DNA of 64,000 nucleotides from Clostridium sp. 12(A) (GTDB taxonomy: Bacteria > Bacillota > Clostridia > Lachnospirales > Lachnospiraceae): the NCBI GenBank assembly GCA_000526575.1, contig JAGI01000002.1, forward strand, positions 2,108,001 through 2,172,000, written 5' to 3'. Within the stretch, counting starts at the first letter, position 1. Each line of letters begins with the position of its first letter. A program made the position numbers and the translations under genes. This document shows, one piece after another, positions 46,074 through 55,420 of the stretch. The notes beneath the pieces were generated by a model, which was not told the DNA's origin, made no database searches, and worked only from the letters and a program-made list of their open reading frames with translations.

Positions 46074-46141
46074 CCCAGCTCATTTTAGAGGAGCTCTTAA
46101 AAATACCATTACGAAACCATTGATTTTGCGGCTTTTTATAA

Positions 46142-46153
46142 GAACATACGTTC
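46142..46153. promoter_or_regulatory. LexA box 3, before the tail genes
   Basis: GAACATACGTTC, with a 3' G, fits GAAC-RNRY-GTTCG. TAATAT further downstream could be a -10 box with this element over the -35 region, but the promoter is not clear. It implies SOS control of the tail genes from 46.3 kb on. Confidence 0.65.
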
Positions 46154-46225
46154 GATTGTAATTTTACTAATATGGAAAGGTACAAAGAATCCATTCCTTT
46201 CTCATAACACTCCTTGGCACCGGTG

Positions 46226-46249
46226 GTCCGATTGACGCTGTCGTCGGAC
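46226..46249 (+). promoter_or_regulatory. Leader hairpin before the tail genes
   Basis: GTCCGA (46226-46231) pairs with TCGGAC (46244-46249), with an inner GAC/GTC pair. It lies in the leader between LexA box 3 and the first tail gene. Only a broken T-run follows, so it may be an attenuator. Confidence 0.4.
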
Positions 46250-46326
46250 TGCCGTTTATTTGTACCGGTTGAGAGTATGACTAAAATTATGGAATTATGT
46301 ACATTTATCAGAAAGAAGGTATTACC

Positions 46327-46716
46327 ATGAAAAAACGCATTTTTCCAAACGTGGATCATTTGATAAGTGAAATAATCTCACTGGCTGATTCTTCTTCCCC
46401 TTCTGTTCAGGAAATTAATATTGTAGCCGGATATGTACATCTTTGCTCTATATTAAATGCAATCGTGAAAAACAGCGATTACCAGCTCTGCAATGTAAAG
46501 CTGAGCGATTTTCATGTGGATGGATACAGAGACGAATACATACTTACTTTATCTGACAAAAAGATATGGTGTCAGGAAGCGAAGAATGAAAAAGGATACT
46601 TATGGGTGGATGGAATTTTAACCTATGTCCATTCCGATTGCAGCAGCGCATTCGTAATAAAGAACAGGGAACAGCCTATGTTAGAATTTGAATTTATTTA
46701 TGAAGAGGAAAGATAG
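46327..46716 (+). CDS. Hypothetical tail-module protein, 130 residues
   Basis: The ATG at 46327 follows GAAGG; an earlier in-frame ATG at 46297 lacks a ribosome site. The protein begins with a helical segment (KKRIFPNVDHLISEIISLA) and has a beta-rich second half (ILTLSDKKIWCQEAKNEKGY). It overlaps nothing and ends five bases before the next gene, so coupling is likely. No family is recognised. As the first gene after the SOS box it could be regulatory or structural. Confidence 0.6.
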   Translation: MKKRIFPNVDHLISEIISLADSSSPSVQEINIVAGYVHLCSILNAIVKNSDYQLCNVKLSDFHVDGYRDEYILTLSDKKIWCQEAKNEKGYLWVDGILTYVHSDCSSAFVIKNREQPMLEFEFIYEEER

Positions 46717-46720
46717 TTCT

Positions 46721-47542
46721 ATGAAATTAGATTACGGAACACTTATCAGCATATCACCTTTGGAGCTAAAAAACGGCCTGGGCATCCGTTCTCCCCTGCT
46801 AAGAGAAATTGAGGCCCTCTCCTTTCCGGTTTACCAATCCTTCCTTGGCGTTTTATTGCTGGACATTGAATCCTATTACAGTGGAATGGATAAGAATGGA
46901 CCGGATTACTTTGCAAACTATTCCCACCAGGAAAAGCAAGCCATTTGCCAGATTCGAGAGGAATATAATCATTTGAACCTGGAGGAAAAGGAAGGGATTT
47001 TGCCCATAGACATTTTCTCCTATGATACAAAGCTTTTAAACAGCGTAACAGAGGCACTGTCCTTTTTTCTGGATTGCCGTCTAAGCTATTCCCATGAACA
47101 TAAGGGTTTTATTGCAATCGATGGAAAGAGGACTGATTGCCATGTACCAAGAGAAATTTATTCTCTGGTTACAGAACTCATTTTACAGCGAAATGGTATC
47201 TTTCCTTCCAAGACAGTTATAGAAAAGCCAAAATTCAAAAGCGAGATGGCAAAAAAACTATATTATCGTGCCAAAGAGGCGGAACAAAAAAGAGAAAAGA
47301 GCAGAGATAACAGTGCAAGTATGGATTTGCCCAATATTTTATCTGCGGTTGCTGCCAGACACCCCTCCCTAAACATGCTAAACATATGGGATATTACAGT
47401 CTATCAGCTCTATGACCAATTTAAGCGGCTGCAAAACAATACGCTCTATGACATTCAATCCATGTCAGTAGCCGCATGGGGAGACAGTAAAAACAATTTC
47501 GACCCTTCTCAATGGTACAAAAACTTAAACACCGAAAATTAA
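46721..47542 (+). CDS. Tail-module protein, possible assembly chaperone
   Basis: The start is ATG at 46721 after GAGGAAAG, giving 273 residues. The N-terminal part opens LDYGTLISISPLELKNGLGI, a pattern I associate with Gp15-like phage proteins of tail modules. The C-terminal 75 residues (AVAARHPSLNMLNIWDITVY then LYDIQSMSVAAWGDSKNNF) resemble tail assembly chaperones. It precedes the tube gene. An intrinsic terminator begins at its stop codon. The chaperone role is inferred. Confidence 0.6.
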   Translation: MKLDYGTLISISPLELKNGLGIRSPLLREIEALSFPVYQSFLGVLLLDIESYYSGMDKNGPDYFANYSHQEKQAICQIREEYNHLNLEEKEGILPIDIFSYDTKLLNSVTEALSFFLDCRLSYSHEHKGFIAIDGKRTDCHVPREIYSLVTELILQRNGIFPSKTVIEKPKFKSEMAKKLYYRAKEAEQKREKSRDNSASMDLPNILSAVAARHPSLNMLNIWDITVYQLYDQFKRLQNNTLYDIQSMSVAAWGDSKNNFDPSQWYKNLNTEN

Positions 47543-47570
47543 GATTTACATATTTGTAAGTCTTTTTTTT
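47542..47570 (+). terminator. Intrinsic terminator directly before the tail tube gene
   Basis: AGATTTACA (47542-47550) pairs with TGTAAGTCT (47555-47563) with one G-T pair and a 4-nt loop, followed by seven T. Only 28 bases remain before the tube ATG, too few for a normal promoter. The tube gene must therefore be reached by read-through. Confidence 0.8.
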
Positions 47571-47598
47571 ATATTTCAAAAATCAGGAGGATTTTATT

Positions 47599-48327
47599 AT
47601 GACAAACATGAACAAAGCCAACAGAACTTGCTGTGACGTGGATATCAGAGTGTTAAAGACACTGGCTCCATATCTCTTCTTTGAGGATGCTAACGTAACC
47701 ACATTTGGTTTTACAGCAGACGAGACTTATGCTACCAGCAAAGGTGCTAAGAAAATTGCTTTCTCAAACCCAATGGACGGCACAATGACAATCGAAGCAC
47801 AGGTAAAACCATTTAAGCTTTACGCTTTATTATCTGACGGTGTCATTGATACCACTGCTGTTGTTGCCGAGAGAAAGACCATTTCCAGTACAACTGCTGG
47901 AGAACTCACTCTTTCAGAAGGCGTAAAAGCCGGTTCCGTATTTGTATACGAAGAAGGTGATTTTGGCGGTAAAGCCGTACAGGGAACTGTGGAAGGTGCT
48001 AAATTCAGCGCTGCCGGCATCTTAGCTGGTAATTCCTATGAAGTAGGTTATTTAATCGCCAAAGAAACTGGTGTTCAGAAAATCAGCTTTAACAACAAAA
48101 AGAATCCACAGGATTACTACATAACCATGAAAACAGTAGAAAAAGATGAAAACGGCGTGATTACTCCTTACCTCATTACAGGTTATAAGTGCAAGCCTAA
48201 AAAGGCCCTGGACTTAAGCTTCTCTTCCAGTGGTGATGCAGCTACTGTAAAAATTGAATTTGCCTGCTTAGAAGATAAGGACGGCAATGTTGCTGACATG
48301 GTAGAGTACATGGAAGCGGAAGCATAA
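47599..48327 (+). CDS. Major tail tube protein (non-contractile tail)
   Basis: The 242-residue protein has strong expression signs: AGGAGG eight bases before ATG and codons resembling highly expressed genes. The N-terminal NRTCCDVDIRVLKTLAPYLF precedes a beta-rich body. FSNPMDGTMTIEAQVKPFKLY and a C-terminal ITGYKCKPKKALDLSFSSSG segment match tube proteins of siphovirus tails of Firmicute phages. Position before the tape measure supports this. Tail tube is made in many copies, fitting the strong signals. No sheath gene follows, so the tail is non-contractile. Confidence 0.75.
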   Translation: MTNMNKANRTCCDVDIRVLKTLAPYLFFEDANVTTFGFTADETYATSKGAKKIAFSNPMDGTMTIEAQVKPFKLYALLSDGVIDTTAVVAERKTISSTTAGELTLSEGVKAGSVFVYEEGDFGGKAVQGTVEGAKFSAAGILAGNSYEVGYLIAKETGVQKISFNNKKNPQDYYITMKTVEKDENGVITPYLITGYKCKPKKALDLSFSSSGDAATVKIEFACLEDKDGNVADMVEYMEAEA

Positions 48328-48364
48328 GCTTTTCGTTTCAGAATTGAATCAATTCAGGTTTAAC

Positions 48365-48437
48365 CGATTGTAGTTTGTGTTATTTATAACACTTAGGGAA
48401 TAACGAGTCCGCTACAATCGTTATTCCCTATTTTTTT
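48365..48437 (+). terminator. Intrinsic terminator with a competing antiterminator pairing
   Basis: AGGGAATAACG (48395-48405) and CGTTATTCCCT (48419-48429) form a perfect 11-bp stem followed by a run of seven T. Its loop and right arm (CTACAATCG, 48412-48420) can pair instead with CGATTGTAG (48365-48373), nine perfect bases, enclosing a small hairpin at 48377-48392. The two structures share bases, so they could act as a switch between tube and tape measure expression. Confidence 0.75.
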
Positions 48438-48452
48438 GCATAAGGAGACGTT

Positions 48453-48668
48453 ATGAAATTTTATTCTTTAGAAGAAGCAAAATCCGTTTATGGAGAGGAA
48501 TCCTTAATTCCTATTTCCTCCTTAAAACAGATTATATTTTACTGTTCCAACGGACTTCAGCCCGAATTCATCTGGGAATCGGAACGACAGGAAGGAAAAA
48601 TCGTCGCCTGGTTCCACAAGGCTAAAAGTGAGCTGATCTATAAGCGCTGGCAGGAAAATAAACCGTAA
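48453..48668 (+). CDS. Small tail-module protein between tube and tape measure
   Basis: This 71-residue ORF has GGAG nine bases before its ATG. The sequence (MKFYSLEEAKSVYGEESLIP) is amphipathic with aromatic residues and a basic C-terminus. Its position between tube and tape measure genes is where tail assembly chaperones usually lie. I see no slippery heptamer at its end. No family is recognised; a small chaperone or adaptor is likely. Confidence 0.6.
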   Translation: MKFYSLEEAKSVYGEESLIPISSLKQIIFYCSNGLQPEFIWESERQEGKIVAWFHKAKSELIYKRWQENKP

Positions 48669-48719
48669 CAAAACCGTATCTCACCAAATCTCCCACCTAT
48701 ATATAAATGAGGAAAATCT

Positions 48720-51700
48720 ATGGCAGACAATGATTCTATGTTAAAACTTACCGCTGCTTTGGACAAAGCCAAGAGTACAAAGCAGCTGAATCAGGATATA
48801 AAAAACATAGAGAAAACCATCAACCAGCTTCATCTGATGGCAAAACTCTATCAAGGGGAAAGCAGGACTCAAGTAAATGCTTCCATAAAAGAACTGGAAA
48901 AAAAAGTAGATGTCATCCGTTTAAAAGCAGAGATTGACAATAAGAAATTAAAAGCAGATTTAGAAAATGCATTAAGTAGTGTTTCACTAAAAGAGATAAA
49001 AATCAGCGAACAGGGAATGAAAGTCTCGGCTATGAAAATCGCCCAGAGTCTAAACTCTGTTTTATCTAAATATACCATTTTACCAAAAATCGATATAAAG
49101 CCTGAGGGGCTCAAAAAGGACCTTACTGGTATCCAAAGTAAAATAAACTCCGTGACTACCGCCTTTGGACTGGCAAGAACCGGAATTGTTAAATTTAAGC
49201 AGTCTACGGCCACCTTAAAAGAAATTTCTTCTATTCTAAACGATATTTCAAAAGCCGCTGGAATGAGTCGGGAAGAAATTAAAAAGTTAGGAAAAGAATC
49301 CTTTCAATCTGCCGGGGCTTATGGAGCCTCCGCCAAGGACTATCTTCTAAGCGTCCTTTCCATGGCAAAAAGCGGGTACGGCTCTGTTTCCAAAGAACTG
49401 GGTAAATTGTCTTTGTTAGCCCAGTCACTAGGTTCAGTTTCTGCAGCCGCTGCTGACAGCTTTATTAAGTCCATGGATACTGCATATCAATACAGCGGAA
49501 ACGTAGAAGAACTCACCAGGGCACTTGAGGGCGTAATTTCAGTATCGATGCAAAGCAAGATACCACTGGCTGAGCTTACCACCGCCATGGAAGCAAATGC
49601 CGCATCAGCTGCAAAGGCAGGCATTGGAATCGACCAGCTGACTGCTGCAGAAGCAACGCTAATTGCTTCCTCCAGCCAGTCAGGCTCTCTCGTGGGGCAA
49701 TCCTTTCAATCTGTTCTGGACCAGCGGGACCGAATGAATCAGTCATCACAGCAACTGACTGAACCAATCAAACGCCTGGAAGAAATGGCAAATTCCTACT
49801 CTTCTATCTCCAGTCAGAACGATGTTTCTTTGTTTGGAGATATGGATAGTCAGGAAATGTCTAATCCCATTAAAGTATTGTTAGAACAATGGAGTCTTTA
49901 TGAACAGCTTCTCTCTAATTACTCCAATGGTAGTCAGGCAGCCATGGAAGCAGCCAGTGCCACTGCTAACACTTGGGAGAGCCAGCTTATTTCCCTTCAA
50001 AATTCCTGGGATTCATTTATTTACTCTTTGACTAGTCAAAATCAGTCATTGGGAGTTGGGTTGTTTCTGGAGCAAACGCTTGTTAGCTTGGAAACGGTAG
50101 AAGAAAACTTGAAACAGATACCTCAGATGTTAGAAGGGATTAATGGGATAACTCCAAATGCAGATAATAAATCCTTAAAATCCGACTCAACAATGTCCCC
50201 TATTTCCTTTGATGTGAAATCCATTTTAGAACCAGCTAATAATCTACTTGACTTTTCAAAATCAGTTGATGAGCTGGAAGAAAGTTTAATCAAGGGAGAA
50301 TATGGATTAAATATATTTTCTGCATCTGTTGCAAAAAGCCATGTAACATTAAAAGATTACTTGGCAACATGCACTAAGAAAGCACCAGCTTCTTTAAGTG
50401 GGTATAAAGCTCATTTAAAAAATACGGGAATAGAAACAGATCTCTTGAGATCTAAAACTATATTACTTAATGCAGCAATGTCCGGTATTGTTGCGATTGC
50501 AATGCAGGTTTTATCTATGGCTGTCTCCGCCTTAGGTCAGGCTATTTATGATCATTACCATCAAGTGGAAATTGCAGAAAAAGCCCTGGCTGATGCTGAA
50601 CAGAAATTAGAAGACTCTAATTCAAGAATAACTTCGATTAATGACAAACTGAAAGAAACAGCAGATCGACTGAATGAATTAAATGCGAAAGGTAAACTAA
50701 CTTTTGTTGAGCAAGAGGAAGTTGAGAAATTAAAAACGTATAATGAGGAATTGAATCGACAGCTCTTGGCCGAAAAAGCTATTAATGAATATAATAAACA
50801 GAACGAAAGAAAGAAAACATTAGATTACCTGAATGCTGAGACAGATTATACCGAATATAATGGTTTTACCCCTTCTCTACCTAATCGAGCTGGAGCACCT
50901 GTTTCTCAAGCAAAGATTTTCACAAGATCTGGTACTGTATTAGATAAGACTTCCAGTGAATTAGCAGAGATTGAACGCTTAAAATCAGAGCTTGAAGGTA
51001 AAAAAGTGGAAGTAGATCGTATCAAAGCATCAGATCCTAAAGGATACAAATGGGATATAAAATACCAAAATACAGATAAAGAACGAACTATACTAGAGGG
51101 TCGGATAAAAGAGTTAGAAACTACACTAGCAGAGGAAATTCCAAAAATCACCGAAAAACTTTATAGTTTAGATTCTAAAAATGATAAAGATGCCATTAGT
51201 AAAATAAAGTTTATTTTAAATTCATATATCCGACAATCCCCCGACATTACTCCAGAGGAAAAGTTTAACAATATTTGGAATTCTGAAGAGTTCTCCAATT
51301 CAAAGAATTTGCTGACTACCCAAGTTGGGTCAGGAAATTTTATAGGAATCAAGCCTATTTTTGATATTAATTTACAAAAGCTTGCAAGTGAAACTGGCTT
51401 AGGTTATGCAGAAACATATCAGAAGGTCATATCTGCAGCACAGCAACAAATTAATGATGAAATGAACAACAACTTTATAAAATCATTTTCAGGACTTCCT
51501 ATAAATGAAATTAAAGATTACTTTAATCAGCTTGATACCGGTGATCTTAACGAAACAACAATTACTTCCTTTGAGAACTTGAATAAAATAATTCAGTCTA
51601 CAGGTGTAAGTTCGGCCAGTGCTATAGAAAATATAAAGAACTTTTCTAAAAATATAGATTTTACTCCAGAGTTAGAAGCAAATATGAAAAAAGTTGCTGA

Positions 51701-54700
51701 TTTAGTTAATTCAATAAATCAGGAATTTCAAAATACTGATAAAATAAGCTCTTCCAGTTTAAAATCCATGGCTAATCAATTTCCTGCTATGGAAAGCGAT
51801 ATAGAAAATTATAAAAATGGCTTAATCAGTTCGAAGGCACTACATGACCAGCTATTAGAAGTTTACAAGAATGACGCAGAATCTTTTCAAGTTAACATGG
51901 TTAACAAACTTAGTGAGAATGATTCTTTTTATGATAACGTAAGAAAGAATAATCAAAGCTTATTCGTAGACCTAGCAATCGCATATAAAGATGATCTAAA
52001 AAACTGGAAAAATCTTATGACTGCAAAAGGTAGAATGAAGCTTGCTTTAGAAAAGACACTCTCTGGTATGTGGACTGGTAAATATGGAGAAGCCGGTTCC
52101 TATGGTTCTTTTGAAAACAACATTAAAGAGGGAAAAGATGGTCAAGTAACTGTAATTTCAGATGACCCTACCGCAATATACGAAAAGGGATTTCAGAATA
52201 TAGAGGCAGAGGCATATAAATACAATGTGCTCATCAGACAATTAAATGAGGCTGCAAAAGCTGAAATAACTATGCCCGAAATAACAAACTCAAACTCTGG
52301 AAGTAAAGCAACATCTTCACCCAACAAAACATCATCTGTTCAAAAGCAAAAGTTTGATTGGGCCGAACGCCATGAGAAATACCAAGATGACAAGAGGAGT
52401 AAATTAAAAGATGCCTCCTCAAATACCTACATCGACTACCTGGGCATATCAGAAAATGATTTTAAACGTGGCAAGGAAATCTTAGATAATGAAGCTCCCA
52501 CCATAGAGCAGCTAGAAGAACTGAAAAACATGGCCGAGAAATCAGGGATATCCATCAATGATCTAACTCGCACATTAACAAGCGGAACCTGGACTGCCTC
52601 CCGCCAAAGCGCATTACAGCAGCTAGTGGAACACGATAAAGCTGCCCTGGAAGATCAGACAAAAATAATTGACCAGTATCAGTCTCAATATGACGCTGCC
52701 CTCTCAAAAATAGACCCCGATTACAGAAGTAAAATAGAGACAGGGGAACTGTCCACCGAAAATCTTTCAGGAGCGGAAGCAGAAAACGTACAGTCTGCCA
52801 TAGATGCATACGATAAGCTAAAAGCATCAAAAAACAAACAAATTGATCTACAAAAAAATTATACCGAAAGCTTTATGGCCAGCTATGAAAATCAAGCAGC
52901 AGCCGTTAAAGCGGAAAATGATGAACTAAAAGCCTCAAGCTCACTCATTGAAAAACAGATTGCCTACATGAAATCAGCCGGTGAACTCATAGATGCTTCC
53001 ATTTATAACAAGCTGATCGAGCAATCAGAAAAACAGGAAGCAAACACCCAACGGCTGATAGAAATCAAGCGAAAAGAAATGCAGGATTTAAGAAAGCAAA
53101 ATCAAAACTCCGAAAACTCCGAATCCTATCAAAAGCTTGAGCAGGAAGTCAGTGACTTGGAATCCTCTATTCTGGACTTGAAGAAGTCTCAGGAAGAATA
53201 CAATTTCCAGCTTCTAAAAATGCCAATTGAGCACATGGAAACAGTCGCTGGAATGTACAAGAACATCCAGTCTGCCATGGAAAATTGGAACAGTGAACTG
53301 GAGGCTTCCGGCAAAAAAGCAGATAGTAACTACTATCAGAAGTTAATTTCAAACGGCTTCACCCTGATGGATCAATACCAAAAACAGGCCGCACTAATTG
53401 AAGATGTCATGAATGAATACGATGCCGGTACTGACAATTGGAATGAATTATACAGCAAGCTTCAAAATGTAAACTCAGAAATGTCCTCCATGGTCCAAAA
53501 TCTCCACAAATGGAACGAAGCACTTTTAAAAATGCCGCTGGAAAAGATCACCGCTAATTCCTCCGATCTGCAAAAGCTATTAAGCGGCCTGGAATCCGTA
53601 AAAGGAGAATATGATACCGTCATCAGCGCTGTAACAGGTGCCATTAATGACCAGGTCAAAGCCATCAATGAGCAAAAAGAGGCTGTCAACGAGGAATATG
53701 AAGCGTCAAAAAAATCATTACAGGATAAATTAGATCTATTAAGCAAACAAAATGAAAAGCTTAAATTGCAGCAAAGATACGAACAATCCTTATATGATCT
53801 TCAAAAGGTCAACCGTCAGGCGACTGAAAAAGTAATCCGAGATGGACAGACAGTTTACGAGCAGGATGCTGACAAGCTTAGGCAAGCAAAAGAAGCGGTG
53901 CAGGATGCTAAGTTTGACTTAGAAACCAATGAGCTGAAAACCCAAATCGATAACCTGCAGGAAACCCTTAACGGCTTAAACGATACCTACCAGGAGCAGC
54001 TGGAATCCTTACAGAAAATATCTGATAAATGGTCTGAAATCAACGGAAAAATCTCTCAGGCACAGAACGAGTCCAAAGCCGATGAAATTCTAGGAAAAGG
54101 CTGGAAGGATAAGATCTTATCCGGCAATGACACACAGCTCTTTCAGAACATCACACAGATGTATACAGGTATTTCAGAACAAATCCTACAGTATAAAGAG
54201 CAAATCGATGCCACCAATCAGATTTCTACTCTCCTTGAAAGCTATATTGCCTCCTACAAGGAGGGAACTCTAAGCTATAACCAGGCTCTGACTGGAATCA
54301 ATAATCTCCTATCCCAGCTCAACCAAAAGATGCCTGCTGTCGATGGTCTTCAAAACTTATACGATTATTACGGTGCCATAAAAGGAACTGCTGCTAACGG
54401 TGACAGCATATTTTCTGAGATTCAGAAGAGCTTAGCAGCCACTGCCGGAGACCTTGTAAAATCTCTGGAGCAGTATAATAAAAATTACGGAGCCATCTCC
54501 GAATATACCTCCAGCTGGCAGCAGCTGACGGATAATGTAGCTTCTATGCTACGTGTATTAAAAGAGGTCCGGGATAATTTAAAATCCACAGAGGACGACG
54601 ACGATGAGGATAAAAAGAGTAACAAGAAGTCTAACGGCGAGCCATACATAGGCGGTGGCTGGGTAAGCGGAGGACCAGGTGACCCTGGCGCCAGATCCCT

Positions 54701-55067
54701 TAAAATCGGCATTCAAGGCGGACTAATCGGTAACAGTACCCCCTTTGACCGGGAAGCAAAAATGAAGCTCTTAGGTCTTAAGAAACTGGAGCCCGACGAA
54801 TTTCCAACAATTCTTCATAAAAATGAAGCCGTTTTCAACACTGAACAGCAGGATACTCTTCTCTCCAACTTGGGCCAGGCCTGGAACTATACTCCATTTT
54901 CTTCATCATTTCTCACAGACATATCAAAAGGAGTGGAACAGACAACCACGAATTTCGAATTTGGAGATATCCGCATAGAATCATGCAGCAATGCAGATGA
55001 GCTGGCACAAGGCATCTTAAATGGCGGCCTGAGAAATGCCATGATTCAGCATACAGGAAAGCGTTAA
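48720..55067 (+). CDS. Phage tail tape measure protein, long non-contractile tail
   Basis: At 2115 residues it is by far the largest protein of the island. A TP901-like core lies at about residues 150-420 (for example SMAKSGYGSVSKELGKLSLL and SQSGSLVGQSFQSVLDQRDR). Membrane-like helices lie at about 585-610. Long coiled coils fill 625-760 and 1350-1850. The C-terminal domain after residue about 1970 is Gly-rich (IGGGWVSGGPGDPGARSLKI). The usual 1.5 Å per residue predicts a tail of about 320 nm, far longer than that of the left cluster. The central part (about 50.2-52.3 kb) is more AT-rich than both ends, suggesting module exchange. Confidence 0.9.
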   Translation: MADNDSMLKLTAALDKAKSTKQLNQDIKNIEKTINQLHLMAKLYQGESRTQVNASIKELEKKVDVIRLKAEIDNKKLKADLENALSSVSLKEIKISEQGMKVSAMKIAQSLNSVLSKYTILPKIDIKPEGLKKDLTGIQSKINSVTTAFGLARTGIVKFKQSTATLKEISSILNDISKAAGMSREEIKKLGKESFQSAGAYGASAKDYLLSVLSMAKSGYGSVSKELGKLSLLAQSLGSVSAAAADSFIKSMDTAYQYSGNVEELTRALEGVISVSMQSKIPLAELTTAMEANAASAAKAGIGIDQLTAAEATLIASSSQSGSLVGQSFQSVLDQRDRMNQSSQQLTEPIKRLEEMANSYSSISSQNDVSLFGDMDSQEMSNPIKVLLEQWSLYEQLLSNYSNGSQAAMEAASATANTWESQLISLQNSWDSFIYSLTSQNQSLGVGLFLEQTLVSLETVEENLKQIPQMLEGINGITPNADNKSLKSDSTMSPISFDVKSILEPANNLLDFSKSVDELEESLIKGEYGLNIFSASVAKSHVTLKDYLATCTKKAPASLSGYKAHLKNTGIETDLLRSKTILLNAAMSGIVAIAMQVLSMAVSALGQAIYDHYHQVEIAEKALADAEQKLEDSNSRITSINDKLKETADRLNELNAKGKLTFVEQEEVEKLKTYNEELNRQLLAEKAINEYNKQNERKKTLDYLNAETDYTEYNGFTPSLPNRAGAPVSQAKIFTRSGTVLDKTSSELAEIERLKSELEGKKVEVDRIKASDPKGYKWDIKYQNTDKERTILEGRIKELETTLAEEIPKITEKLYSLDSKNDKDAISKIKFILNSYIRQSPDITPEEKFNNIWNSEEFSNSKNLLTTQVGSGNFIGIKPIFDINLQKLASETGLGYAETYQKVISAAQQQINDEMNNNFIKSFSGLPINEIKDYFNQLDTGDLNETTITSFENLNKIIQSTGVSSASAIENIKNFSKNIDFTPELEANMKKVADLVNSINQEFQNTDKISSSSLKSMANQFPAMESDIENYKNGLISSKALHDQLLEVYKNDAESFQVNMVNKLSENDSFYDNVRKNNQSLFVDLAIAYKDDLKNWKNLMTAKGRMKLALEKTLSGMWTGKYGEAGSYGSFENNIKEGKDGQVTVISDDPTAIYEKGFQNIEAEAYKYNVLIRQLNEAAKAEITMPEITNSNSGSKATSSPNKTSSVQKQKFDWAERHEKYQDDKRSKLKDASSNTYIDYLGISENDFKRGKEILDNEAPTIEQLEELKNMAEKSGISINDLTRTLTSGTWTASRQSALQQLVEHDKAALEDQTKIIDQYQSQYDAALSKIDPDYRSKIETGELSTENLSGAEAENVQSAIDAYDKLKASKNKQIDLQKNYTESFMASYENQAAAVKAENDELKASSSLIEKQIAYMKSAGELIDASIYNKLIEQSEKQEANTQRLIEIKRKEMQDLRKQNQNSENSESYQKLEQEVSDLESSILDLKKSQEEYNFQLLKMPIEHMETVAGMYKNIQSAMENWNSELEASGKKADSNYYQKLISNGFTLMDQYQKQAALIEDVMNEYDAGTDNWNELYSKLQNVNSEMSSMVQNLHKWNEALLKMPLEKITANSSDLQKLLSGLESVKGEYDTVISAVTGAINDQVKAINEQKEAVNEEYEASKKSLQDKLDLLSKQNEKLKLQQRYEQSLYDLQKVNRQATEKVIRDGQTVYEQDADKLRQAKEAVQDAKFDLETNELKTQIDNLQETLNGLNDTYQEQLESLQKISDKWSEINGKISQAQNESKADEILGKGWKDKILSGNDTQLFQNITQMYTGISEQILQYKEQIDATNQISTLLESYIASYKEGTLSYNQALTGINNLLSQLNQKMPAVDGLQNLYDYYGAIKGTAANGDSIFSEIQKSLAATAGDLVKSLEQYNKNYGAISEYTSSWQQLTDNVASMLRVLKEVRDNLKSTEDDDDEDKKSNKKSNGEPYIGGGWVSGGPGDPGARSLKIGIQGGLIGNSTPFDREAKMKLLGLKKLEPDEFPTILHKNEAVFNTEQQDTLLSNLGQAWNYTPFSSSFLTDISKGVEQTTTNFEFGDIRIESCSNADELAQGILNGGLRNAMIQHTGKR

Positions 55068-55101
55068 CAATGACGGAGAAATGGAAAGGAAGTGAACTCA
55101 A

Positions 55102-55374
55102 TTGAATCTGCAAGATGTCTATAAAAAGCTGGTGGAGGACATTCATTACTTATTTAAAAATGCAGCCGAAACCATGAAATTTGACCGCACATTCCGTGCC
55201 AAGGTCATTGGCCCTGCTGCCAAAGGGAAATACACCATTTCCTACAAAAATAGAACGCTCACAGCCAGAGGCAGCCAAAATCTTTTACCAAATGATACTG
55301 TTTGGGTCTGCGCTCCCTGTAATGACTGGAATTCCTTATTTATTCAGGCAACAGAGCCAAAAGAGAGTTCCTGA
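55102..55374 (+). CDS. Small distal tail-module protein, OB-fold-like
   Basis: The start is TTG at 55102 after GGAAGTGA, giving 90 residues. An amphipathic helix (LQDVYKKLVEDIHYLFKNAA) is followed by a beta-barrel-like stretch FRAKVIGPAAKGKYTISYKN and LLPNDTVWVCAPCNDWNSLF. It fits the small OB-like proteins found just after the tape measure in Clostridia phage tails. The role is probably in the tail tip. An alternative frame is open here but lacks a ribosome site. Confidence 0.6.
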   Translation: MNLQDVYKKLVEDIHYLFKNAAETMKFDRTFRAKVIGPAAKGKYTISYKNRTLTARGSQNLLPNDTVWVCAPCNDWNSLFIQATEPKESS

Positions 55375-55420
55375 CCAAAACAGAACCGGATAACCACTCA
55401 AATAAGAAAAGGAGCAGACT

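Noticed and set aside
45955-46359. Minus-strand 134-residue ORF
   Set aside because: It overlaps the zinc-ribbon coding end and the LexA-box leader, with no ribosome site; it is a shadow frame.
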